Below, in pieces: positions 51,487 through 60,374 of a stretch of DNA of 64,000 nt. The notes beneath the pieces are model-generated. The model was not told where the DNA came from. It saw nothing but the letters and a program-made list of their open reading frames with translations, and did no database searches. How positions within the stretch are numbered: position 1 is the stretch's first letter; every line of letters begins with the position of its first letter. Position numbers and translations under genes: made by a program. The stretch is from NCBI GenBank assembly GCA_900541965.1, contig UQLN01000003.1, positions 1 through 64,000 of the forward strand, written 5' to 3'. Source of the DNA: an uncultured Parabacteroides sp. (GTDB taxonomy: Bacteria > Bacteroidota > Bacteroidia > Bacteroidales > Tannerellaceae).

Positions 51487-53214
51487 TTATTTTAGTTCCT
51501 CTTGAGCACGTTTAAATTCAAAAGGAGTCATACCTGTTTTTTTCTTAAAAAGATTATGAAACGTAGGCATGCTGTTGAAACCCGAATCTTCAGCGATGGC
51601 TTTGATTGTGTAGTTCGGATGTTTCTTTAATAGCAGAATAGCATATTTTAATCTCAAATTATTGATATATCCGTTGAGATTAGTGCCTGTGTTTTCTTTT
51701 ATCATCCGGGCAAAGTGAGCATTGTTCAAACGTACCATTCTTGATAAATCATCTCTTGACAACTCGGGAGATAGATACAATTTGTCGCGAATAATAATAC
51801 TATTTAATCTCTCGAAAATTAATTTGTTTTCTGCCCGTTCTTCAGCCGTACTTTCTTCATCCGTGGAATCCATATTGTCTGATGATGAATTTGCTTCGGA
51901 AAGAGATTCATCGTACATTTTATCGTAGCCTTCTTTTGTGGAAATCTGTTCGTTGATATGTTGTGTTAAAATCTTATTCTTATATTTGATAATACGGTTA
52001 TGTTTCCATAATCTCCATAAAAAGATTGTTGTCAGAAACATAATACAGATAAAGAATAGGAGGGAGATATTTCTAATTTTTAACTGGAAAGCTTGTTGAG
52101 CTATATATTCATCTTTTTCATTAGCTTTGTAAACGGCATCTAATTCCAATGCTGCATTTTGTTTTTCCCTGGCATTAACGCTGTCTGTTATTGCAATAAT
52201 CGATTCACGTAATCTTGCAATGTTTTCATAATCATTCAGCCCTTTATATGCCTTTATCTCATTTTGTAAGATACTTCTGTATTGATAATTGAGGGTATCT
52301 TGTTTCTGTAAAATCCGCTTAAAACCGTTGCAAATATCAATTACTTCATGATATTGTTTCTTAAACAGGAGATAGGGAACTGCGTCATATCTCCCGTCAG
52401 GGGTCGATGCTGCGTGGGTTGACCGGTATTGTCTGAAAGACTCTTCAGCCTGTGCATATTGTCCTTCCATATAATAAGCGTATACCAGTTTGGAATATAA
52501 ATAAGCATATTGCTGGTCTATATATCCTTCTCGTATGCCTGGCATATCTTTCATTTTATCTATAAGCTTTTTACGCTCTAATCCAATAAACTGTACTTCC
52601 TTGTACTTTGCATCGTCAATCAGATATCCCATTTTCAAGCCGTAAAAATAAGATAGCATTCTCATTGCCAGCAAATCATCTGCCTTTTGTAAAAGCTTAA
52701 TCGCTTCGTTGAAATATTCATAACTTTCTTCTTTAAAAGACAAGAACCGTTTATTTTCCCCAATACAGAAAAGCAGCTTGCTTTTAGCTTTTACATCGTC
52801 CATTTCTTGAGCCAGCGTTATACCTTGAATGGCATATCTCATACTTTCTTTATATTGGCTCAACAAATGTGACAACTCAGCTAAAGCTATCGTTGTTTCT
52901 AATAAAAGCGGAGGATTTTCTTGAGATACGGAATCAAGGATATATGACTTTCTGGCTTCATTAAAAGCTGCTTTCCACATATTCATGCTTCTATAAGCAG
53001 AACTCCGCAAGGAATGGAGAATGTTAGGAGGAATTGTTTCTCCTGTTTCTGCTTCATTTAATAGTTGTAATGCACGCTGGGGCTTGGATATGTATATACT
53101 TGAGATATACTCCGCCGTGTGTAAAGAATCAATTTTATTATTTTCTGCAATCATCATTTGGCTGTGCGTGAATAAGAAGAGGCAGAGCCATAAAGGTAAA
53201 TGTAAAAAATTCAT
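51487..53214 (-). CDS. Membrane-tethered TPR regulator with AraC-type HTH
   Basis: A 575-residue protein. A signal peptide or membrane-anchor segment occupies residues 1-22. TPR-like helical repeats fill about 30-370. A membrane helix lies near 385-405 (ISLLFFICIMFLTTIFLWRLW), followed by a coiled, acidic linker and an AraC-type DNA-binding domain at about 465-572. Both HTHs are visible (LSRMVRLNNAHFARMIKE and IKAIAEDSGFNSMPTFHNLF), and it ends KKKTGMTPFEFKRAQEE. The sensor side is therefore periplasmic and the DNA-binding side cytoplasmic. It has a strong promoter and is divergent from cysE. Target genes are unknown. Confidence 0.88.
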   Translation of the reverse strand: MNFLHLPLWLCLFLFTHSQMMIAENNKIDSLHTAEYISSIYISKPQRALQLLNEAETGETIPPNILHSLRSSAYRSMNMWKAAFNEARKSYILDSVSQENPPLLLETTIALAELSHLLSQYKESMRYAIQGITLAQEMDDVKAKSKLLFCIGENKRFLSFKEESYEYFNEAIKLLQKADDLLAMRMLSYFYGLKMGYLIDDAKYKEVQFIGLERKKLIDKMKDMPGIREGYIDQQYAYLYSKLVYAYYMEGQYAQAEESFRQYRSTHAASTPDGRYDAVPYLLFKKQYHEVIDICNGFKRILQKQDTLNYQYRSILQNEIKAYKGLNDYENIARLRESIIAITDSVNAREKQNAALELDAVYKANEKDEYIAQQAFQLKIRNISLLFFICIMFLTTIFLWRLWKHNRIIKYKNKILTQHINEQISTKEGYDKMYDESLSEANSSSDNMDSTDEESTAEERAENKLIFERLNSIIIRDKLYLSPELSRDDLSRMVRLNNAHFARMIKENTGTNLNGYINNLRLKYAILLLKKHPNYTIKAIAEDSGFNSMPTFHNLFKKKTGMTPFEFKRAQEELK

Positions 53215-53241
53215 TGTGGGTATATTCTATAAACAATCACT

Positions 53242-53273
53242 CAAAATTAGGGCATATCTTGGAAAAAGTCAAA
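53242..53273 (-). promoter_or_regulatory. Promoter of the TPR/AraC regulator gene
   Basis: On the minus strand, TTTG (53273-53270), a 20-base spacer and TAATTTTG (53249-53242), 27 bases before the start codon. Both boxes are exact. Confidence 0.7.
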
Positions 53274-53320
53274 TAAACAAGAAATAAAATGAAAATTGCT
53301 CAACTATTGGTAACTATCCC

Positions 53321-53328
53321 TATATTTG
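53321..53328 (+). promoter_or_regulatory. -7 box TATATTTG of cysE
   Basis: Exact TAnnTTTG match 19 bases before the start codon at 53348. A weak -33 (ATTG) lies 22 bases upstream. Confidence 0.5.
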
Positions 53329-53347
53329 AACATAAAAATTAAAAAAG

Positions 53348-54232
53348 ATGAGCAGAACAGAAATATTAGAGCAAATACAGCAGAATGTTAAGAAGTTATC
53401 GGATGTCAATCTCCCTGAATATCAATATATACCTTTACATCAGAAACCATCTCCTTCGATTACTTCATTAAAGGAGATTATACGGCTGTTGCGGATGGTA
53501 ATTTTCCCCGGTTTCTTTGGAGACGAGCAGGAGGCTCATGCTGAGTCTATACAATATTACATGGGTGTATATCTTGAACAAATATATGATTTATTGCAGG
53601 AGCAGATATACAATGGACTTTGTTTTGAAGTAGAACAGTGTTGCGATTCAAAAAGCCGTGCTGCAGAAATAGCAATAGCTTTTGTTAATCAAATTCCTCA
53701 TATCAAGCATCTGTTATCGACAGATGTCAAAGCAATTCTGGATGGCGACCCGGCTGCAAAAAGTCCCAGTGAAATTATATTTTGTTATCCTGCGCTTCAT
53801 GCTCTTTTACATCAGCGTGCGGCCCACGAATTATTGAAACTGGGCGTTCCGGTTATCCCCCGTATTATTACGGAAATGGCACACTCGGAAACAGGAATAG
53901 ACATTCATCCGGGGGCACAAATCGGGGAATATTTTAGTATAGACCATGGAACCGGGGTAGTTATCGGACAGACTGCAATTATAGGAAACCATGTACGCTT
54001 GTATCAGGGTGTGACCTTGGGTGCAAAAAGTTTTACTCTCGATGAAAAGGGGCTTCCTGTAGATGTTCCGCGACATCCAATCATAGAAGATAATGTGACT
54101 ATTTATTCAAATACTTCCGTTTTGGGACGAATTACTATCGGGGAGAACTCCATTATCGGAGGAAATATATGGTTGACTCATAGTGTGCCTCCAAATTCGA
54201 AGGTCTTGCAAACCCGGGCTTGGGAAGACTAA
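53348..54232 (+). CDS. cysE: Serine O-acetyltransferase
   Basis: A 294-residue enzyme that acetylates L-serine for cysteine synthesis. A long helical N-terminal domain (about 1-170) is followed by left-handed beta-helix hexapeptide repeats, from IDIHPGAQIGEYFSIDHGTGVVIG to GRITIGENSIIGGNIWLT. The active-site His-Asp pair is in FSIDHGTG and in the PRHPIIEDN loop. The size fits the longer EpsC/SatA-type found in Bacteroidetes. It is followed by the [FeFe] hydrogenase genes, which have their own promoter; cysteine supply for iron-sulfur clusters is a possible link only. Confidence 0.92.
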   Translation: MSRTEILEQIQQNVKKLSDVNLPEYQYIPLHQKPSPSITSLKEIIRLLRMVIFPGFFGDEQEAHAESIQYYMGVYLEQIYDLLQEQIYNGLCFEVEQCCDSKSRAAEIAIAFVNQIPHIKHLLSTDVKAILDGDPAAKSPSEIIFCYPALHALLHQRAAHELLKLGVPVIPRIITEMAHSETGIDIHPGAQIGEYFSIDHGTGVVIGQTAIIGNHVRLYQGVTLGAKSFTLDEKGLPVDVPRHPIIEDNVTIYSNTSVLGRITIGENSIIGGNIWLTHSVPPNSKVLQTRAWED

Positions 54233-54277
54233 ATAAACGAATATTAGAATTCTATCTCTTATTTTTTGGTAGAAGGA

Positions 54278-54310
54278 TTTGTTGTATTCAAGCATAAATA
54301 TGTAAGTTTG
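54278..54310 (+). promoter_or_regulatory. Promoter of the hndBCDA operon
   Basis: TTTG at 54278-54281, a 21-base spacer and TAAGTTTG at 54303-54310. The predicted RNA start near 54317 gives a leader of about 40 bases. Confidence 0.7.
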
Positions 54311-54356
54311 TGACCATTATATATACAATTTCATATGCCTTAAAAAATTAGAAACC

Positions 54357-54755
54357 ATGAATAAAGTAAAGACACTCGATGATTTACGCAAGATGCGCGA
54401 TTCATTACGTACCACTCTTGATATAAGAGAGAAAAGCAATAATCCTGATCAAATGGTTCAAATAAAAGTCTCTATGGCAACGTGCGGTATTGCTGCCGGG
54501 GCCAAAGAAATTATGAACTATTTCATAGAAGCATTGGATCGTGAGAAAATAGACGCATTGGTTACTCAAACCGGTTGCATGGGTTTTTGTTATGCAGAAC
54601 CGACGATAGAAGTAACAGTGCCAGGAAAAGAACCTGTTGTGTTCGGCCATGTAAAAAAAGAAAAGGTTGATGAAATCATCAAAGTATATATTAAAACCGG
54701 AGTCTTAATAGACGATATTATTCCTATTACATATAATACTGTTAAATCTGAATAA
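54357..54755 (+). CDS. hndB: (2Fe-2S) ferredoxin-like hydrogenase subunit (HndB type)
   Basis: A 132-residue thioredoxin-fold ferredoxin, first gene of a four-gene [FeFe] hydrogenase operon. Cys43 (MATCGIAAGAKEI), Cys74 and Cys78 (QTGCMGFCYAEP) are visible cluster ligands. Only three Cys are present in the segment where four are expected in NuoE-like ferredoxins; Ser39 stands near the position of the other. Whether that is normal for HndB I cannot settle. It relays electrons within the complex. hndC follows after 23 bases. Confidence 0.88.
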   Translation: MNKVKTLDDLRKMRDSLRTTLDIREKSNNPDQMVQIKVSMATCGIAAGAKEIMNYFIEALDREKIDALVTQTGCMGFCYAEPTIEVTVPGKEPVVFGHVKKEKVDEIIKVYIKTGVLIDDIIPITYNTVKSE

Positions 54756-54778
54756 CTTATTTAATACCAGAATAACAA

Positions 54779-56572
54779 ATGGCATATTATAGTAGTTACA
54801 TCCTGGTGTGCGGAGGTACAGGTTGCCGTGCATCACAAAGTGAACTTATACTTGAAAATTTGAAAGAGGCTGTAAAGCAAAAAGGCTTGGACAATACTGT
54901 TCAGGTTATTCGTACAGGTTGTTTCGGTTTTTGCGAAAAAGGACCAGTCGTTAAAATAATCCCAGATAATACATTCTATGTACAGGTAACTCCCGAAGAT
55001 GCAGAAGAGATTGTACAGGAACATTTAGTGAAGGGACGTAAAGTGGAACGTTTGCTTTATGTAAATCCTAAAACAAATGAACAGGTACCTGATTCCAAGC
55101 ATATCGATTTTTATAAAAAACAATTACGAATAGCTCTCCGCAATTGTGGCTTTATTAATCCTGAAAATATAAACGAATATATAGCCCGCGATGGTTATGT
55201 AGCGTTAGGTAAGGCTTTGACGGAAATGACTCCGGAATCAGTAATCAAAGAAATTATGGATTCCGGATTGCGTGGAAGAGGAGGGGGTGGGTTCCCTACT
55301 GGTCTGAAATGGCAGATTACCCGCAAGGTACAAGCTCCTCAGAAGTATGTGGTATGTAATGCTGACGAAGGTGATCCCGGTGCATTTATGGACCGCTCTA
55401 TTTTGGAGGGAGATCCTCACACGATAGTAGAAGCAATGGCGATTAATGGTTATTGTACAGGGGCAACCAAAGGACTGGTATATATCCGTGCCGAGTATCC
55501 GTTAGCAGTGGAACGACTGAAAATAGCAATTAGCCAGGCAAAGGAATATGGTTTGTTAGGTGATAATATTTTCGGAACAGACTTTTCTTTTGATATTGAA
55601 ATACGTTATGGTGCCGGAGCTTTTGTTTGTGGCGAGGAGACTGCTTTAATTCATAGTATGGAAGGTCTGCGCGGTGAAGCGACTGTAAAGCCTCCATTCC
55701 CAAGTGAACATGGATATAAAGGATGTCCCACTAACGTGAACAATGTAGAAACGTACGCGAATGTTCCTGTTATTTTATTGAAGGGAGCAAAGTGGTTCAG
55801 TCGTATCGGTACGGAAAAAAGTAAAGGGACTAAAGTGTTCGCTTTGGCAGGAAAAGTAAATAACGTCGGATTAATAGAGGTTCCGATGGGTACAACGCTT
55901 CGTGAGGTTATTTTCGGCATAGGCGGAGGTATTAAAGACGGAAAGAGGTTCAAAGCTGTGCAGACAGGTGGTCCTTCCGGTGGTTGCCTGACGGAAAAGC
56001 ATCTGGACTTGCCGATTGATTATGATAATCTGTTGGCTGCAGGTTCGATGATGGGTTCCGGAGGTATGATTGTAATGGATGAAGATGATTGTATGGTTGC
56101 CGTATCCAAATTTTATTTGGATTTCACGGTGGAAGAATCATGTGGAAAATGTGCGCCTTGCCGTATAGGAAATAAAAGGCTGTATGAGATACTGCAGAAA
56201 ATCACTTCCGGAAAAGGAACGATAGAAGATTTGGAGCGTTTGCGCAATTTGGCAAAAGTAATAAAAGATACGGCTTTGTGCGGATTAGGACAGACATCTC
56301 CGAATCCGGTACTTTCCACTATGGATAACTTTTATGATGAATATCTGGCACATGTAACCGAACAAACCTGTCCGGCGCATCAATGCCGCGATTTGACCCA
56401 ATATTTTATTAATCCGGAGAAATGTATGGGATGTACGTTATGTGCCCGTGTGTGTCCGGTTAATGCAATAACAGGAAGCAGGAAAGTTCCTCATGTGATT
56501 GATCCGCATTTATGTATTCGTTGTGGTTCTTGTATCGAAAAATGTAAGTTCGGTGCAGTCTATGTTCGTTAA
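54779..56572 (+). CDS. hndC: NADH-binding flavoprotein subunit of bifurcating [FeFe] hydrogenase (NuoF-like)
   Basis: A 597-residue FMN/iron-sulfur subunit that exchanges electrons with NAD(P)H. Domains in order: thioredoxin-like [2Fe-2S] (CGGTGCRAS and RTGCFGFC), NuoF core with RGRGGGGFPTGLKW, CNADEGDPGAFMDR and GAGAFVCGEETALI, the N3 cluster site ESCGKCAPCRIG, and two C-terminal [4Fe-4S] ferredoxin motifs (CMGCTLCARVCPVNAI and CIRCGSCIEKCKFGAV). This is the architecture of HndC/HydB in electron-bifurcating hydrogenases. Cytoplasmic. Confidence 0.95.
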   Translation: MAYYSSYILVCGGTGCRASQSELILENLKEAVKQKGLDNTVQVIRTGCFGFCEKGPVVKIIPDNTFYVQVTPEDAEEIVQEHLVKGRKVERLLYVNPKTNEQVPDSKHIDFYKKQLRIALRNCGFINPENINEYIARDGYVALGKALTEMTPESVIKEIMDSGLRGRGGGGFPTGLKWQITRKVQAPQKYVVCNADEGDPGAFMDRSILEGDPHTIVEAMAINGYCTGATKGLVYIRAEYPLAVERLKIAISQAKEYGLLGDNIFGTDFSFDIEIRYGAGAFVCGEETALIHSMEGLRGEATVKPPFPSEHGYKGCPTNVNNVETYANVPVILLKGAKWFSRIGTEKSKGTKVFALAGKVNNVGLIEVPMGTTLREVIFGIGGGIKDGKRFKAVQTGGPSGGCLTEKHLDLPIDYDNLLAAGSMMGSGGMIVMDEDDCMVAVSKFYLDFTVEESCGKCAPCRIGNKRLYEILQKITSGKGTIEDLERLRNLAKVIKDTALCGLGQTSPNPVLSTMDNFYDEYLAHVTEQTCPAHQCRDLTQYFINPEKCMGCTLCARVCPVNAITGSRKVPHVIDPHLCIRCGSCIEKCKFGAVYVR

Positions 56573-56598
56573 ATCTATACAATTCCCAGCAATTAAAA

Positions 56599-58389
56599 AT
56601 GGAAACAGTTAAATTAATAATAGATAAAAGACCGGTTGAAGTGCCTAAAGGTACGACAATCCTGGATGCAGCTAAAGGAATGGGGGTACGTATCCCGACA
56701 CTTTGCTACATGAAACTGGAAGATTTGCATTATGAAAATAACCCGGGTGCCTGCCGTATCTGTGTGGTTGAAGTGGAAGGAAGACGTAATCTTGCCCCAG
56801 CTTGTAAGACGGAATGCACGGAAGGTATGATTGTAAATACGCATACTCCTCGTGTTATGAATGCACGAAAAACAGTGATGGAGCTTATTCTGTCTAACCA
56901 TCCGGCTGAATGTTTGACTTGTAGTAGCAACGGATATTGTGAATTGCAGAATATCGCTCATGACTTGGGTATTCGCGAAATACGCTATAAGGGAGAAATG
57001 TCTACTTTTACAATAGACAAGTCTCCTTCTATTATTCGGAATATGAATAAATGTATCATGTGTCGCCGTTGTGAAACGATGTGCAATGAAATTCAGACAG
57101 TTGGTGCATTAACAGCGGTTAACCGTGGTTTTGGCGCTGCTGTGTCTACTGCATTTGAACGTGACATAGCAGGTAGTACTTGTTCTTATTGCGGACAGTG
57201 TGTGTCTGTCTGCCCAGTAAATGCATTAAGCGGCCGTAATACGCAACAGCCTGTATTGGATGCCTTGGCTGATCCGGATAAAATAGTGATTGCACAAACA
57301 GCCCCGGCCGTACGAACTTCATTAGGACGAGATTTTGGCTACGAACCGGGAACATTGGTAACTGGTAAAATGGTCTCAGCTCTTCGTCAATTAGGTTTTG
57401 ATTATGTGTTTGATACGGATTTTGCAGCCGACCTTACTATTATGGAGGAAGGTACTGAACTGTTGCAACGCATCAGCAAATATCTGAATGGTGATGGAGA
57501 AGTAAAAATCCCTTTAATGACCAGTTGCTGTCCGGGGTGGGTAAGTTTTGTAGAGCAACATTTTCCTGAATTGCGTGAGCATTTGTCTACAGCAAAAAGT
57601 CCGCAACAAATGTTTGGGGCCATTGCAAAAAGCTATTTTGCAGAGAAATTAGGAGTAAGCCGCGATAAATTGGTAGTGGTATCGATTATGCCTTGTCTGG
57701 CTAAGAAATATGAAGCAAGCCGTCCTGAATTTTCTGTGAATGGTAATCCGGACGTCGATATATCCATATATACTCGTGAGTTGGCACGCTTGATTCGTTA
57801 TGCCAACATTAACTTCAATGAACTTCCGGATAGTGATTTTGACCATCCGTTAGGAGAGTCTACTGGTGCAGGTGTGATATTCGGAACAACTGGTGGTGTA
57901 ATAGAAGCAGCTTGTCGTACAGCTTACGAAGTATTTACAAAGAAAGCTTTACCCAAAGTCGAATTTGAAGAATTGCGTGGCTTACAAGGTATCCGTAGTG
58001 CGACAATAGATTTTGATGGTGTTCCTGTTAAAATCGGTATCGCTCATGGTTTAGGTAATGCCCGTAAACTGATAGAAGAAGTGAAAAACGGAACATCTCC
58101 ATATCATGCGATAGAAATTATGGCATGTCCCGGAGGATGTATAGGAGGAGGAGGGCAACCTTTCCATTTGGGACGTATGGATGTATTACGGAAGAGAGCT
58201 GCAGCTTTATACAAAGAAGATGAAAATAAAAAGCTGCGGAAAAGCCATGAAAATGTGTATGTTCAAAAACTCTATGCAGAATATCTCGGGGAACCATGTG
58301 GACCCCGTGCACATCATTTATTACATACCCATTATTTCGACCGTAAAGAGGCTGTCAATATGTTTATTCAAGACAATCAGGAAAAATAA
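56599..58389 (+). CDS. hndD: [FeFe] hydrogenase catalytic subunit
   Basis: A 596-residue enzyme that makes H2. N-terminal [2Fe-2S] ferredoxin domain (CYMKLE, ACRICVVEVEG, PACKTEC), then the His/Cys3 cluster motif HPAECLTCSSNGYCELQ, then two [4Fe-4S] motifs (CIMCRRCETMC and CSYCGQCVSVCP), then the H-cluster domain. L1 is MTSCCPGWVSF, L2 MPCLAKKYEA and L3 MACPGGCIGGGGQP. The small-subunit-like C-terminal extension (YAEYLGEPCG) is present. All H-cluster cysteines are intact. The maturases HydE, HydF and HydG are not in this window. Confidence 0.97.
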   Translation: METVKLIIDKRPVEVPKGTTILDAAKGMGVRIPTLCYMKLEDLHYENNPGACRICVVEVEGRRNLAPACKTECTEGMIVNTHTPRVMNARKTVMELILSNHPAECLTCSSNGYCELQNIAHDLGIREIRYKGEMSTFTIDKSPSIIRNMNKCIMCRRCETMCNEIQTVGALTAVNRGFGAAVSTAFERDIAGSTCSYCGQCVSVCPVNALSGRNTQQPVLDALADPDKIVIAQTAPAVRTSLGRDFGYEPGTLVTGKMVSALRQLGFDYVFDTDFAADLTIMEEGTELLQRISKYLNGDGEVKIPLMTSCCPGWVSFVEQHFPELREHLSTAKSPQQMFGAIAKSYFAEKLGVSRDKLVVVSIMPCLAKKYEASRPEFSVNGNPDVDISIYTRELARLIRYANINFNELPDSDFDHPLGESTGAGVIFGTTGGVIEAACRTAYEVFTKKALPKVEFEELRGLQGIRSATIDFDGVPVKIGIAHGLGNARKLIEEVKNGTSPYHAIEIMACPGGCIGGGGQPFHLGRMDVLRKRAAALYKEDENKKLRKSHENVYVQKLYAEYLGEPCGPRAHHLLHTHYFDRKEAVNMFIQDNQEK

Positions 58390-58391
58390 TT

Positions 58392-58880
58392 ATGGAGAAA
58401 ATACATTTACCACAAAATAAGGTTCAGGAGTTATTAGCTGTATGTGCCCAACATAATAATGATCCGGGAGAATTGATAAATATATTGCATGCAGCACAAG
58501 GAATATTTGGTTATTTGCCACGTGAGGTGCAGGAAATCGTAGCAGCGGATTTACATATACCGGTTTCACGGGTATATGGTGTAGTTACTTTTTATTCGTT
58601 CTTTACAATGACACCGAAAGGTAAATATCCGATTTCCGTATGTATGGGAACTGCTTGTTATGTCAGAGGTGCCGAAAAAGTACTTGAAGAGTTCCAGAGG
58701 CAATTAGATATAAAAATTGGAGAAACTACACCAGACGGATTATTTTCGCTTGATTGTCTGCGATGTGTCGGAGCTTGTGGATTAGCACCAGTTGTTACCA
58801 TTGGAGGAAAAGTCTATGGAAGATTGACTCCAGAAAAAGTCCGGGATATATTATCTGAATATTATATGGAAGGTCAATAA
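58392..58880 (+). CDS. hndA: NuoE-like (2Fe-2S) subunit of bifurcating [FeFe] hydrogenase
   Basis: A 162-residue thioredoxin-fold subunit, start 2 bases after the hndD stop. The [2Fe-2S] ligands are CMGTAC and CLRCVGAC. The N-terminal helical part contains LINILHAAQGIFGYLPREV and YGVVTFYSFF, typical of NuoE/HndA. It forms the NADH-side module with HndC. A bidirectional terminator follows at 59047-59085. Confidence 0.95.
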   Translation: MEKIHLPQNKVQELLAVCAQHNNDPGELINILHAAQGIFGYLPREVQEIVAADLHIPVSRVYGVVTFYSFFTMTPKGKYPISVCMGTACYVRGAEKVLEEFQRQLDIKIGETTPDGLFSLDCLRCVGACGLAPVVTIGGKVYGRLTPEKVRDILSEYYMEGQ

Positions 58881-59046
58881 AAGATACGACTTGTGAGCCA
58901 GATATCTCTTTTAGAATACCTGGCTCATATATATAAAATATTCAAGTATAGACAGGCCTATTTGATTGTATAGAATAAAAGCATAATTACGATTATGTTT
59001 AATAGTATTCTAAGAAGATTATAAAAGCTCTCCCTTTGAAAGAAAT

Positions 59047-59085
59047 AAAAAAACGGAAGTAAGAAATTCTTACTTCCGTTTTTTT
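59047..59085. terminator. Bidirectional terminator between hndA and the TPR gene
   Basis: A near-perfect palindrome: 59047-59065 (A-run, then ACGGAAGTAAGAA) pairs with 59067-59085. It ends in T7 on both strands. Confidence 0.88.
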
Positions 59086-59100
59086 AGAATAATCAAATAT

Positions 59101-60333
59101 TTATTCTTCTGCACTATTGTTCATTTCAGCTTCGATTGCTTCCAGTTCCGGTCCCATGTTCAAGTTGTAATAAATACCTCTCAATGCAATCATGTATTCC
59201 TTTACTGTAGGTTTAGCATCATGAGCTTGTTTGAAATATGGCAGGGCTTGCTTGAATAAATTCTTAGCAACTTCCAATTCTTCCTGATATTTCTTAGTAT
59301 CGTTGATTGTATTAGCTTCACCCAATTTATTTACACCCTGATTATAGTATACACGGCCTAAGCTTGATAAAGCTTCAATCAAATTCGGATCTATTTCCAA
59401 TGCTTTTTTAAAGTTCTTTTCAGCATTGTCATAATCTTTCAAACCAGTTTCGTAAACACGGCCTATTACATTATAAAGATTTGCATCATTAGGATTCTTC
59501 TGGATAGCTGTATTTAATGATTCCAAAGCTTTTTCATTTCTGTTTGAATAAATGTAAATATTTATTAAACTATTCAGATAATAAGCTGAATCAGGGAAAA
59601 TAGCCATACCCTCTTCCAAAGTTTTTTCCAAATTCACAGAGTCTTTAGCTTGATCGTATTCATAACACAGATACTGATAAACATCATTTTGACGGTATCC
59701 GGTGTTTTTAGCACGTTCCAAAGCTGCAATAGCTGTCTTAGAATCACCAAGCTGAGTAGCAGCAACAGCAGCATAGAACTGAACAGTCATGAATGTAGAG
59801 TCCTTTTCTGCTGTTTTTGTTCCAGCAAACATAGGCAGATTAGCAATATCTACATACTGATTGAAAAATTCGTAAGCTTTCTTATAATCTCTCTGATCGA
59901 AATAATAAGCACCACCATTAAACAAATAGATATGGTTTGCGCTTAGGATACTCTTAATATCTTTTGAGTATTTAGGTTTAATTTTACCTTTTTCGTTAGG
60001 CTGCTGATCCAGTTCATAAGCTTTTTCGAAATAAGGAAGAATGCCATATAATGCTTCATACATAACAGGCTCATTGGGTTGCTGTCCTAGGATCTGCTTT
60101 GTTCTTTCTGCATTAAATTGCTGATCTTCAATAACACCTGCTACATACCATGTTTTAGGGTCATTTTTTGTTTCCGGATTTTCCAGTGCACCTTTAATTA
60201 AGGTTCTGGCTTCGCCAAAATCAGCTTTATCGCTTTTTGCGATACTTTGTGCTTCATTTACAGCTTTTTTCTGTGCAAAAGAAGCAGATGATGCTGCAAC
60301 ACATAATGCAACTGTCAATAATACTCGTTTCAT
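59101..60333 (-). CDS. Exported tetratricopeptide repeat protein
   Basis: A 410-residue protein with a clear signal peptide (MKRVLLTVALCVAASSASFA). At least four TPR units lie at about residues 200-390, for example NPNDANLYNVIGRVYETG and DPNLIEALSSLGRVYYNQG. It is probably periplasmic and acts as a protein-interaction scaffold; no specific role can be assigned. It follows gyrA by 41 bases on the same strand, an arrangement that suggests co-transcription. Confidence 0.88.
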   Translation of the reverse strand: MKRVLLTVALCVAASSASFAQKKAVNEAQSIAKSDKADFGEARTLIKGALENPETKNDPKTWYVAGVIEDQQFNAERTKQILGQQPNEPVMYEALYGILPYFEKAYELDQQPNEKGKIKPKYSKDIKSILSANHIYLFNGGAYYFDQRDYKKAYEFFNQYVDIANLPMFAGTKTAEKDSTFMTVQFYAAVAATQLGDSKTAIAALERAKNTGYRQNDVYQYLCYEYDQAKDSVNLEKTLEEGMAIFPDSAYYLNSLINIYIYSNRNEKALESLNTAIQKNPNDANLYNVIGRVYETGLKDYDNAEKNFKKALEIDPNLIEALSSLGRVYYNQGVNKLGEANTINDTKKYQEELEVAKNLFKQALPYFKQAHDAKPTVKEYMIALRGIYYNLNMGPELEAIEAEMNNSAEE

Positions 60334-60374
60334 TGTGATAGTGATTTGAGATTAATATTTCTAATTGTTTAAAC

